Assembly (NCBI RefSeq): GCF_000208865.1
Contig: NC_018393.1
Location: forward strand, 1,054,001-1,118,000
DNA: 64,000 nt
Reading direction: 5' to 3'
Source of the DNA: Neospora caninum Liverpool
Taxonomy: Eukaryota; Apicomplexa; Conoidasida; Eucoccidiorida; Sarcocystidae
The notes beneath the pieces are model-generated. The model was not told the DNA's origin, did no database searches, and was given only the letters and a program-made list of their open reading frames with translations. Shown here in pieces: positions 43,349 to 54,738 of this stretch; position 1 is the stretch's first letter, and each line of letters starts with the position of its first letter. A program made the position numbers and the translations under genes.

Positions 43349-46300
43349 ATGGGGGAGGACGACCCTGTCAAAAATCGATTGTTACAGCAGGCTCTCGATC
43401 CCACCGTGCAAGTTGCCCTTGATTCCATCCCGCCCTCTTGTGTCACTCTTGAGGTACGCTTCACGATCACCTACGAGACAGAGCCAGGAGTTAATTTCCA
43501 CGTAGGGTTCAATCTCTTGGATAAGAACTATGATGCAGGGTATGTCTCCACGTGGGACGTGCTGAAGACCGCTTCTCTGCCTGAGCAGGCACTGCCGCCC
43601 GCAATTTCTGCAAGAAGTGAAAAATCTCCACGGCCCTTACGGGCGCAGATCTCGAAAGCGGTAACCACATTCGGAAGCGGGCCGCCGACCACAAGCTTGC
43701 TCGAGGCAGCCGCCTCTTCCTCGACACGGACTGTCACTCCTGGCCGTACTCTCCCGAGCGGCGTCGCCGAGAAACCCGAGGAACTGGAGGCTCCTCGATT
43801 CCAAGTCGTCACTGCCACGAGCACTGTGTCAGTAGAAGGGGTCAGCTTCTCGTGGGCTCTTTGTCAGCAAGTTGCCAATGAGGTCATGACCGTTAGCCTA
43901 GGACGAAAGGAAGATGGAAGCTTGGAACCGGCACCGAAAGCGAGTCCTAATAGTGGGGCTTCGCAAAGAGAAGTCACAGTGCCATCCAAGAAGGGGGCAG
44001 CGAAGGGCGAATCAGGAATGAACGCCACTGCTGCGGTTGCAAAAGAGAAAGGAAAACCAAAGGGTTGCAAGGAAGTCAAAGCACTGCCAGTTTTCGAAAT
44101 GCACCGTCAAGGCCAGATACGCATCGGCAGCGTTCTGCTTCTAACCGAAGGAGGATCCATAAAGTCTTGCCGGACAGTAAATCAAGTGTTCGCCACGCTT
44201 GATGGTGAGACACGTGTATATCGGTATGAAAGAAGCCTTTCTGAGTATGCATGCTTCTGTAACAAGCATAGATCTGCAAAATGCACGAACGTGTTCACGC
44301 GTACATTAAGGAGAAGCTCAATTCTCGTCGGCGCTGCGTAGATAAGACTCGGAAGAATCTACTGGCTGATCTACATGAGGGCTGTAGGCAGACTCGAGCA
44401 ATCTTCAACTGTGTTGCGGTGTGCGTCTGACTGTCCGTCTAAGGAGCAACACTCTGCTTGCGTTGCCCAAAAATGTCATACACTCTTCCAAGTGGGTGCT
44501 TGACGCCTGTGTCCATCCAAGGAAGGGTGACTTCCTTTCTCCAGTTAAGTCTGATGCGCTCAGGGGTTCGGAGTTTCGAGCTCGAATTACTCTGTTCGCA
44601 AGCGCCGCTCTCCACCGCACTTCGGGAACTCGTCAACCCCGTATGCATCACTTTCCTCGGCGCCAGAAGGATCCCCGTGTTGATGCCTTCTGTTTCTGCG
44701 GATGCCGCTGAAGGGCTTTACGATGAGCGGGCTTCTTCAGAAACGGGGAGAGGCGTTGGTGCCGACACATCCGCGACAAACAGTGCCTGCAGTGACCCTC
44801 GGCTGCTATCAACGACCCGCCGCCAAAAAGCAAAACTGGCTGCACATGCAAAGACGCAGTGGTTTCCCAGCATCTCAATAACGACGCCTATCCGCCCCCT
44901 GGCTTTTTCGGGCTCTTGCGCCGATGGTGTCCAGTGTGCAGATGTTTCCTGGATCCATGACGTCGTTGTGTTCTGGGGCCCAGCAGTGGTGAACCAAATT
45001 GCCTTGCGCCGTTTCCTCGAAGACTTTGCCTTCACCGTTGAACTGCATGACCAAGACATCCTCGCCACGTCTAACATAGATAACGGAGTAGATGCGACAG
45101 ACGACGTGCTGCTGAAAGGGTGTGGGGTGGCGGGGACATCCGGAAATAATGCAGGAGCGAAGCAAGGGTATGCGGCGTCTCCTGGAAGTGTCTCCGGAGG
45201 CCGCGCCCTCTCACCTACCCTTCCAAAACTAGCGTCTCTGCCAACGGGATCCCAAAGTGGATTAGCAGCAGACGCCAGCAAAGAGTCGCGCCCTGCGGGC
45301 ACTGCGTCCTCTCCTCGTCACGGACCATCCCTATCGGCAAGCAGTAACCATCGTAAAAGTAGATTTCAGTCTCCCGGGCGACCGGAGCCGCCAGAGACGA
45401 AAAAGAACCGTAGACTGACGACAGAAGATGAGTTCGAGAGGGGCACGTTCGAGGCGCGGATCATCAGGCCTCATGGAGCTGCAACCTTCCGATTTCAGGA
45501 ACTGTTGCGCCACGGACTCAAGCGTATTGAGCTAGCATCAGCAGTGTATCCGGTTCTAGGAACAGGGGGGGTGCCTGTACTGGAGCAGACAACGCTACTT
45601 AAAGACCAAACCGCGAGCGAGTTGCTAGCGCAACCAAATAATTATTTGACCCGATTCTTCCCTGGAAAGATGCAGCGCGTGTCGACGCGATACATGGATT
45701 ACGGCACTGAACTGGCGCTGAGAGTGCGCCTCAGCGAACCTCTCCCCTCGATTGAGAAGATCCATATGCTCCAACAGGCCGGGCAAAGACTGCCGAAAGT
45801 GAGGATGAAATGTTCACTTTGTCGTTGTGCAGTCGTCCTGCAGAACCGTGAACACCGTACGTTTGAGTACACGAAAGGCGAGTGGCTGCCATATTCTGAG
45901 TACTGAGCTTCGCGATATTCTGTCCCATTTCTGGTCTCTACGGACTATACAAGCAACCGTGTACTTGCAGATAAATGCTAAAAGAGCTTGTGGCCTTAAT
46001 AGTCAGTCCAGGTGGCAACGGAGCTGGTTGGCCCCGCCCGAATTAGAGGGTGGGGCCCGGCTCAACGGTTGTACGGGTCAAACGTTTCATCTTCTGTGTC
46101 GCCCCAGGGGGGTTCCATTGCACACTGTATGCGTGTGCGGCAGCGCAGGAGGAGCAGATCTTTGAAGAGCACGACGGGGAACAAGAGGCAACGCCCGGCG
46201 ACAGACGTGCACTAGAGCCTGTCGAAGTTGACCCTGCTTTTCTCTACGAACCGTTTGGGTGTCTCGTTCTTTTTATCCACCCTGGGCGGAAGCCTTTGAT

Positions 46301-49269
46301 CCAGAAACTCGTGAAGGAAGTGGACAGAAGAAACATGCAGGCGATGAACGTCGATACACGAGATGCGCTCTCCCTCGAAATTCTTCCTGTTGACGATGAG
46401 GAGAGTAGGGCTTGCGATGTCCTCACGGGATTCATTCTTTCTGATGAAAAGTAAGGGGCGACCTCAAATGATGCAAAGATTCTTTTTCAATAACGAATGA
46501 ATCGCATCTGGCCTGCATGTCCTTGTCAGCAAAGAGCTTCTCGCTCTTCGGCGGTTACTTACAGGCTACGTACGCAGGCCGATCTGACTGTATGAGGATT
46601 TGACCTAGCCTTGACACACGTCCTTTGCATCGAGCAGTGATGTATGCATTGGTTCCAAATCACACACATGATGGTTAAGGTGGCCCAACGAGTCATCGAT
46701 CCCCCAGCGGTGTCCTTGGGCACCGGTATATCCCGCCTCAGCGGGTGGGACTGTGCGAGAGGTACGTTTGCGCCCCTTATATTTTTCAGCCGGTTCCTGT
46801 TTGCCATTTGACGCGTGTTTCTGTAGACTGAACAAATGTGGAATGCAAGGAGATTGTCTAATTAAGCCTCGCGAATGTGTCACTTGCAGGCAGCATATCG
46901 TCGTGGTGGAAGGATTGAGAAGAGGCAGTCTTGCAGGCTTCGTGCAGTTCGTTAAGCAAGATGTGCATGCCACACCAGGATCCCACAAGTTACTTTACAA
47001 CTCCCGCGCTGGGTTCTCAGAGAGGCACTACGCGATGTTCAACCTTCGCCTTCGTTGGATTGTTCTTCGGACGCCTGTGGAGTTCCTCCTGCTGTCTCTA
47101 AGCATGCTGGACGGTTCTACCACCGAATCCCGACAGCTTGCGAAAACGCTTCACCAGATAGCCGACCTGGCGCGAGCGGAACGGATTCATGATGTCAAGC
47201 TTCTCAACTCTCTGCCCTGTCCTACTGGCCTCCTCCTCCTCAGTCACGTTCACGGGAAGAACGAGGCACGCATGGTAATCTTATGTTTTTCCGTCTCCGT
47301 GCACCGCATAGATGGCGGTCTCAAACGTACTAGACAGACGGTTGACCGATGACCAGACCGCACCCGGAAAACGGGCATCGACTCATGGTCAGCAGATGTG
47401 ACTCCCCACTTCAGGATATGACTGAAAGCGTCTGGTGTGGCCAATAGGAGGACATCCTACGCATTTCTGGGCTCAACAACAATACCGTTTTAGCGAGGCA
47501 AACCTTGGAACCGCAGGCGGCACGAGTTTACGGCTGAGCAGACGAGCACATGGCAAAGAGCAGGAAGCTCCAAAAGAGAGCGCTTCTCTCTTTCCTGTGA
47601 CACGGGCGCCGGTATGGATCTTTGGATGTGGTGCCACCGCCTCCTGTGTGCTACAAACGTTAGGAGCAAGAAGACGAAGCCCGCGAAGAGGCCAACAAAC
47701 AGGAGAAATGGTGAGCGCTGGGTAACTGGAGAGATACACGTTTCCGAATCTATGGACTGTGTATGTGCACACAAGTACGCCCACTACACAATCTTCCTGC
47801 CCCACGGGCAAGCCTCGGGCGAGCAACTCTAGCTCTCGAATTCGGACTTTGGCAGGGGTTGAGAAAACTTGGCGTGGTCATTTTTGTGGCCGACGTTTTC
47901 CCTCCGCAGTTCGACTTCGCAAACATCTCTCCAGAGGTCGGTGACATTCGCTGACGTGGCTACGTCGCCCCAAGGTATAACAGAACTCCGACGCAGAGCG
48001 GTGTCTGGCCGCTGTTCGGAGGCCGCCAGCACAAAAAGCGAGTTCCGGTTTGTGAACCCGGAGTATATCAAGGGACTAAGGGAGCGAAAAGCGCTTGGAC
48101 CAGTGAACAGAGTTCTGGAAAACATTCAATCCAACAAGCGTTTTTCAAAAACTCATCGTACTCCTAAAACATCAAGCCCCCAGTCTGCATGGACCCTCTC
48201 TGCAAACCGATCGTCAGCTTTGCAAGACAATACAGTCAAATCAAGCGTCCAATCGCCTTCCTCGCTTCGAGCACCCGAAGGACAGCTTCCTTTGGCGAAA
48301 CACAGGAAAGCGGAAGAACGCAAGCAAGACACGCGACCACCATGGAGGTATCCTGCTCCGAGAAGTTCCGCAGAATTTCGACGAATCGCATTAGGCTTAC
48401 CCGTCGATAGACTGGAAGAGCTGAACACCCCTTGGGAAGGCGACGCAGACCGCCTGTCAAGATGGACAAGAAGTACACAGGGCCTTTCACCTGAGAACCG
48501 TAAGAGTCTTGCTGGGATATCGAGTAACAAACCTATAAAATTTGAGGCGGCAGGGAGGTCGGGGGGGCTGTTCGGTCCGAAAAGCTTCTTCGAGTCTGTG
48601 CACGACTCGCAAAAAGCAGAGGCCGGTGAGAAGACACCTGCTGAGGGAATGCCCCCAAAAGGACCCGCACAGGATAGACACATTCAGGAACAGGAGCCCC
48701 GAAGGCAGCGGGCAACAGTCATGCATCGCTTCGGGATGCGTTTCCTGAACCTTCACTCCAACGCGAAGCCGAGCAGCTGCGCTCTCGAACTGCTTCATGA
48801 CTGCTTGCGTAGCAGCCCTGTGAAACTGGGCATCGACTTTACCCGGAGAAAGGTCCCCCTACAGCTCGTGCAGAAATATGGCGAATTTGCACAAACCTGC
48901 AATGTGAAACCTATAAGACCTCTTTCAGCGGAAAGCGTGGCGCGTGAGTTAGGACGCGGCGCCGGACGAACCCGAATTGTGGAAGTGGATCCGTGGTCTC
49001 ACAAATACAAGGCAGCGTGCGCCCAGAAAGTGTCTACCGGCTTCGCCAAAGCGTGGAGAAGTGTGGGCAACGACTCGGTCCTTTGCATTCGGTCAAAAGC
49101 GCTGGGCGACGAGGATTTCGATCTGTACCGCCAACCCATCGAGAACCCTCCCCAGCTGACGCGTGCCAAGGCGCATGCTGTTCCCATAGCAGACGAAGAG
49201 AAGGCACAACATGCCGCAAAGTGGAATGTGGAACGTCAGCCCCCTTGTGTCCCTGTTTCGTCTTTTTGA
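43349..49269 (+). CDS. CFAP92-like (DUF4550) cilia/flagella-associated protein, 6 exons
   Basis: Model: 43349-44204, 44444-45856, 46144-46450, 46890-47274, 47664-47710, 47910-49269; phases 1,1,2,0,2 all match and give 1455 residues. The start ATG has the favourable context AAAAAAATGG. Exon 1 begins with a DUF4550-like segment (VALDSIPPSCVTLEV near residue 25). Exon 2 carries a C2-like core with VSWIHDVVVFWGP and FTVELHDQD near residues 460-490, then RFQELLRHG. Exons 3-4 join as DVLTGFILSDEK-QHIVVVEGLRRG, followed by KLLYNSRAGFSERHY and AERIHDVKLLNSLPCP; this block is the strongest resemblance to CFAP92. A 47-nt exon (EQEDEAREEANKQEK) bridges to a long C-terminal exon of low conservation. Family is recalled, not searched. 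Since only microgametes are flagellated in coccidia, male-gamete expression is expected. Exons are lower in GC than those of neighbours. Confidence 0.65.
47664..47710 (+). other. 47-nt micro-exon of the CFAP92-like gene
   Basis: Bounded by TTAG|GAG and AAATG|GTGAGC. It is the only block between exons 4 and 6 I found that accepts phase 0 on the left and phase 2 on the right, and it encodes a charged EQEDEAREEA helix-like segment. The short length makes it easy for gene finders to miss. Confidence 0.6.
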
Positions 49270-50844
49270 CAAAAGTGCGTGCTGGGCCGCTTGGTGGCAG
49301 CCTTTTTCATAAAAACATGACGCCACACCGGTTGACGGGCTCCTAGCATTATCATCTGCGCAGTGATACGACAGACTCTACATATATTTTTGATCCTTTG
49401 GTTCGATATCGCGAAGCAGCCGTTCCCTTCATGCCTCTTGCGACATATATATCGGAACAACATGGGTCGGCTCGTACCCCCGGCGAGTACGGATTTTTCC
49501 CGGCACTTGCTGACACAGTCCCGGTCCGAGCTCCGTCGGGAGTTCCCCACCGGGTACGCCACTTGGCGTCTGTTCCATCTTCCGTGAGTTTACAACGCGC
49601 CAGACAGACAAAAGGGATTGTAGCTGGATCGAGACAGCCGCCCTCACAAACCCTGACCCACTTTGCACTCTTTTTCCCCGATACAACTAACGAGACGGGA
49701 TCTCCCGAACTGGTGTCGCCTCTTGAGCTCCCCTGGATTCCAGGAAAGCGGCCCAAAACGACGCCGCCTCGAAGAATCTCGCTCACACGTTTTAAACGGC
49801 TCGACAAAACCCGCACAGCTCCCAACTCGCCACGGCCTCCTGGTCTGTGTGACTTGCCATCCCCAGAAAAAAATATCCGGGGATACACATCTGTAATCCT
49901 TGCCGGGAAGCCGCTGGGTAGCCGTCTTTAGGTGACTCTCAGTCTTCCGGAGGATTAGCAGCCAGGCACGCACAGATCCACTTGGAGACCACTCTTTTAC
50001 GCGTACGCATGTGGAAACGTTGTCGCCAACGGTTCAGTCAGCCTCGTTTTTGTCACGCAGCGAGGGTTTGTTTCGTGGCTTGGTGCCGGGCGGCGGTCGC
50101 ATGTGCATGCATGCAGCTCGGAAGGGAAGGAGATTTTATGTGTCCATCGTGTGTGGTAACCGTTCTCACGACGAGGGTCCATCTAGTGTGTCAGTCTGGC
50201 AAAGGCGACGGAAAATTGCTCGGCAACCTTTTTAAGGCGGTCCTCAGGGGCTGAGACTCTCCTGGAAATGCACGATTCGCGGAGAGTCTTGTGAAAGTGT
50301 TGCCCAGCATCGCCTGAAACACCTGTCTGGCGCGCGCGAGCTCTCTTTCCGCCTAAGGAACAGAATTTCTTGCAGGGGAGCTTGCTGCGCAGAGCTATTC
50401 CGTTGTGGTCCCTCCAGCTGCGTTGTCTTTCTGGGCATGTGCGCCACTCGCAGTATCCGGAGACAGCCCCCGTCTACGGCCGTACTCTTGTTCATTGCTC
50501 GCACTCGTTGAGCCCGCCGCCAATGGAGCATCTGGTGAGTCTCTTTTCGTCGCCTTTTTCTTACGTCCAGCAAACCGAGCTACTGTCTTTGGCCCTCTTC
50601 CTTGCTCTTTCTGTGTCTTCAAGCACAAGCACGGTCGGCGCCCGAAACAGGCGGTTCGCCGCAGCTTTCGTCCGGTTCCTTGCCACTGGTGTTGTTTGGC
50701 GCATTTCGTGTCTTCCGGTCCCGTCGTTTCCCGCGCAGAGGCATCCTTTCTGGTCCACCCCTGTCTCCTGTTGTTCTGCCTGACTTACGCAGCCGCCCTC
50801 CCACAGTTCGTGCTTTTCCTTAGTCCACTCCTCTGTCGCAGCCA
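49270..50844. other. Intergenic region with one coding-like block
   Basis: 3' flank of the CFAP92-like gene and 5' flank of MON2. A forward frame from an acceptor-like GCGCAG (49363) runs 49364-49931 and reads as coding (DSTYIFDPLVRYREAAVP, then ATYISEQHG); it may be a further exon of the CFAP92-like gene, but no good phase-2 donor was found in exon 6. 49932-50844 shows no gene and should contain the MON2 promoter. Confidence 0.45.
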
Positions 50845-53800
50845 ATGGCGACGGGCGGTCCAGGTGACCTCGGCGAGCCCCCGGGGGTGTCCGAGGAGAC
50901 GCGCGGGGAAGTTGCGAGTTCTCAGCCGGCACCCGGTTCTGAATCTCACGAGGTCGAGACGCATGCGCCCCATGCAAAACGCGAACAGGCCGCTGCGTGC
51001 CCTTCAGATCAACCCCGAAACGACGACGCCGGAAATCGCCTCTCCAGCGGCGCGCCGAACGCGCCTGCCAATCCCTACGGTTCCCGCGTGCATGCAGATT
51101 CGGACCGGCCTCGAGAGGCAACCCATATAGAACCTGCACGGTTCCAGTCGCGGCCCCGCGCAGAACTTTCATCTCCGGGTAACGCGGCAACCGGCCGCTG
51201 CGAGGGATCGAGGCACCACTCGGCACAGGTCTTGGAGCAGCACGAACGAAGGCTCCAACTGCTTGCGCGGTATCAGAGACACCAGACGCGGGTTGTGGCG
51301 TCGAGTCGGGCCGTCGAGACCGAGCTTCTAACGCTGTGTGGCGAGACGAAGAAGAAGGCGCCTCACGTCAAAGAAGCGGCAGAGCGGGCGCTTCTGCACA
51401 TCCAGGACTTCCGGGACAAGGCAGAAGCATCGATAGAGACGCTATCGCGAGCAGCCTCCTCTGCGAGTTCCTTTGCGGAAGAGGCGGCCGCCGCGGAGGC
51501 TGCGGAAGCCATCTTCCGCTCTTTTCCCGTCAAAGAGGTGCTCCTTGTCGCTTCGCATGCAGTCCGGACGCACAGCTCTAAAATTTCTCTGCTTGCCCTC
51601 TCGCTCCTCCAGCGCCTTCTTACCAGTCACCAGCGTCAGCTGCTTCTTCTCCCCTGCGCTCCGGAAGACTCTCTTCTGCTGCCGTGGCCGACGCCAGCTC
51701 GTGCACACGAGGAGGAACCCGACGACGGCTCGGACTCCGGGACGGCGTCGGCGTCTCGGACGCTTCCGGCGGGTGTCTCCGCTCCTTCTTCCCGTTGTGT
51801 CGGCCTCACCGCGTCGGAGGAACGCGCAGACAATGCTGCCTGCGCAGACTCTGCGCGGCACTTCACTTCTTTGGATTCGTCCTCGGATGTCGGCCTTCCA
51901 GTTGACGTTTGGCGACTCCGAGAACAGGCCGAGGCGGAGTTGGCGGCCACCGCTGCGTCCGACGTCCTTCTGCTTCTGGCTGTCTTGGAGGAACTGCTTT
52001 TTCGCCACCAGGGAGACGACGAGCACTTTGTGCAGCTGAAGGTTCTCCAAACCGCCCTCCTTCTCCTCGCTCCGGACTCCTCCGTGGCGGCCGACGCGTC
52101 TGTCGCGCACCGCCTGCTGCGGCTCTTCTTCTCGCTCTATCGCCAAGCGAGCGGCGGCGCGAGCCCGCTCGCCCTCGTTGTCTCCTCTGTCTCGTCGCCG
52201 GCGGATCCTCGTCTCTTCGCAGGCAACGGCGCACAAACCCTAGCCGCGGGAAGCGGCGGAGGTGCCCACTCGAGCGCCGTCTCCCACACTGCATGCGCTG
52301 CCATGACGCAGCTGGCCGCGTGCCTCGTCGACGCCGCTGGACGCGCGTTGAATGCGCAGCGGATTAGGGACCGACGCTGGAGAGGAGGAACTCGCGACGC
52401 GGTTGGAAAGACCGACGACGGCGCAGAAGGCACGGAGGCTGTGGGACCTCGAGCGTTGATTGCGTCTGCCTCAGACGCGCTGCAGACTGCGTCCTGGACA
52501 CGTCCCCTCGAAGAGCTGCTCGCCGTTCCCTCGCTCGCAGGAGCCGCCGAGGGGCTGCATGCGCCGCTGGGGGATTTGAATCCTCAGCAGCGAGCGAAGC
52601 CACAGGGCGCGGACGAGGGAGGCGACGCGCTCGAGGAAGGCTGTGGGTTCCAGGAGGAAGCCCATGAAGCGGCGGATCGCGCGGAGCGCCGCGCACCCTC
52701 GCAACAGTGGTCGAGTGAAGAGGAACGGCCTCCTCGATGGAGTGTAGAGACACCTGGAGCTGTCGCGACTCTCGAACAGCTGCTGACGCAGCTGTGTGCG
52801 AACTGCCGCGGCATCTCGAGCGGCGCCCTGTCCGAAAGGACTGACATTTCTTCGTCCTTTTGTTCGCCAGGCAAAGAGGCCCCCGGGGGAGGCCAGCGCG
52901 AGAATGGGGACGAAGCAGAGCCGAGCGCTTTCCAAGAAACTCTGGCTCAGAGCGCATCTTCACACGGAGCACAGACTGCTGCTCAGAGTTGCGAAGCTGT
53001 TCAAGGGGGCCGAAGCGAGAGTTCCTCCTGGTCCCCGTTTTCGCGTCCGACCTTCTCCTTCTTCTCTTCTCCAGGGCGTGGAGGTTCGGGAACGGCCCGG
53101 GGCGAGGACAAGGAAAGCAGCAGGGAGAATCGTCGGCGCTCTTCCTCTCGGCCGGTCGCCACAGACTTTCTTCTGCTGCATCTGCCTCGCGGAGTCGCGG
53201 TGCATTTACTCGAGAACTGCATGCGTCGCGGAGGGCCTCTTTTCGTCCAGCACCGAGGCCTGATGCGGATTCTGAAGCAGGAAATATGCCCGGCGCTCCG
53301 CGAGCTTCTTCTCCACCACGCCTACGAATTCGTCACGCTCGTGCGGGCGCTCCGGGTCTTCATTTTCGTCGCCCGCCAGTTCGGCCCCTTTCTCCTCGAC
53401 GAACTGCAGACGCTGCTGCCGGCTATTCTGCGACGCACTGAGGCTGACGCGCCGCTCTGGCAGCGCGTCGTCGCCCTGGAGACAATCAAGGAAATCTGCG
53501 GGCGCCCGGCGCTCCTCCTCCTCCTCCACGCCGGAGGACGCGAGCAGTGTTGGGGCGGGCAGACACGCCCTCGGTTTTCCTCGCGTGCATCTGCTTCGTC
53601 CCTCGAAGGCGAAGACGAGCACGGCGAAGCGAGAAAGACCAAGATGGTGCCGGCAGCGGAGCGGGGCCCAGAAGACGAAAGCATCGTCACTGCTCTCGTC
53701 GAAGCTCTGGGAAAGACGGTCCACCAGTTGTGCTTTGTCGGCTCCTTCGACTCCCAGGCGCGTCTCCTGTCCACTTTAGATCTCGTGCAGCCTCCCTATC

Positions 53801-54707
53801 TCTCCCCTCTAATCCTCCCGGTCCTCCTCCCCGCTGACGCCGTTCTTCTTCTCCTAAGCGCTCTCCCCAATGCCCTCGAACCGTGTCCTCCTTCGCGTTC
53901 TGCGGCTCAGGAGGGCGCGCGCTTCCTGGCCTCGACGGGCTGTTTCGACCTCAGTGCGGGGCGGTATGCCGTGTCTCCGTCGCCGCTGTCAGGGGCTGCC
54001 TGCGCGGCAGCCGTCTGTGCGTGGTCTGCTCTCTGTCGCGAAGAAGACGAGGCGCGCCCCCATGTTTCGCGCGCCGAAGGCCAGCGGAGCGAGGGGAAGA
54101 AGCTGCGTCGCAAAGACCGGGTGTTTCGCTGGGACTTCAAAACCGCGTCGAAGAAACCCAAAGACAGAAACACGCGTCTCCTGGACAAAGCATCGGACTT
54201 GGCGAGCGCGTGCGACGGGCCCAGCGCCACGAAATCTCAAAGCACCTCTTTTTCGCAGCAGCTGCATGCGTCGATAGCTGTAGGCCTCGCGCTGGACGGC
54301 CTGCTGAACATTGTGGAGTCGCTTTGTCTCCTCTCTTTCTCGCCTGATGCGCCGACGACGTCGCTCGGCCCCGAGAGCCGCGCACCGACGCGCGCGAGAC
54401 TGAAGAACAGCGAGAGGGAGCAGCAGGGGAGCGAGGAAGAGGCGAAGAGGGAAGGAGAGGTCGGCGAAGATTCGAGAGAAAGACGTGAGAGACGGAGCGC
54501 CGACCAGGAAGCCAGCGGGAGAGAAGGCGGCGTCTGCGAAGTCCCATGGTCAGATGCGCTTCTTCTTCCTCAACAGCAGTACCTACCTCTCCCTCTAACT
54601 CGGCACCAGGTAACCGAAGAACTTGGATGAAACCCTATGCCCTCACCTGCAAACTTAGGCATGTAAATAATATTTTTTTCTCTAGAGCACTCCCTACGTC
54701 TTCATAC

Positions 54708-54738
<31 letters not shown>

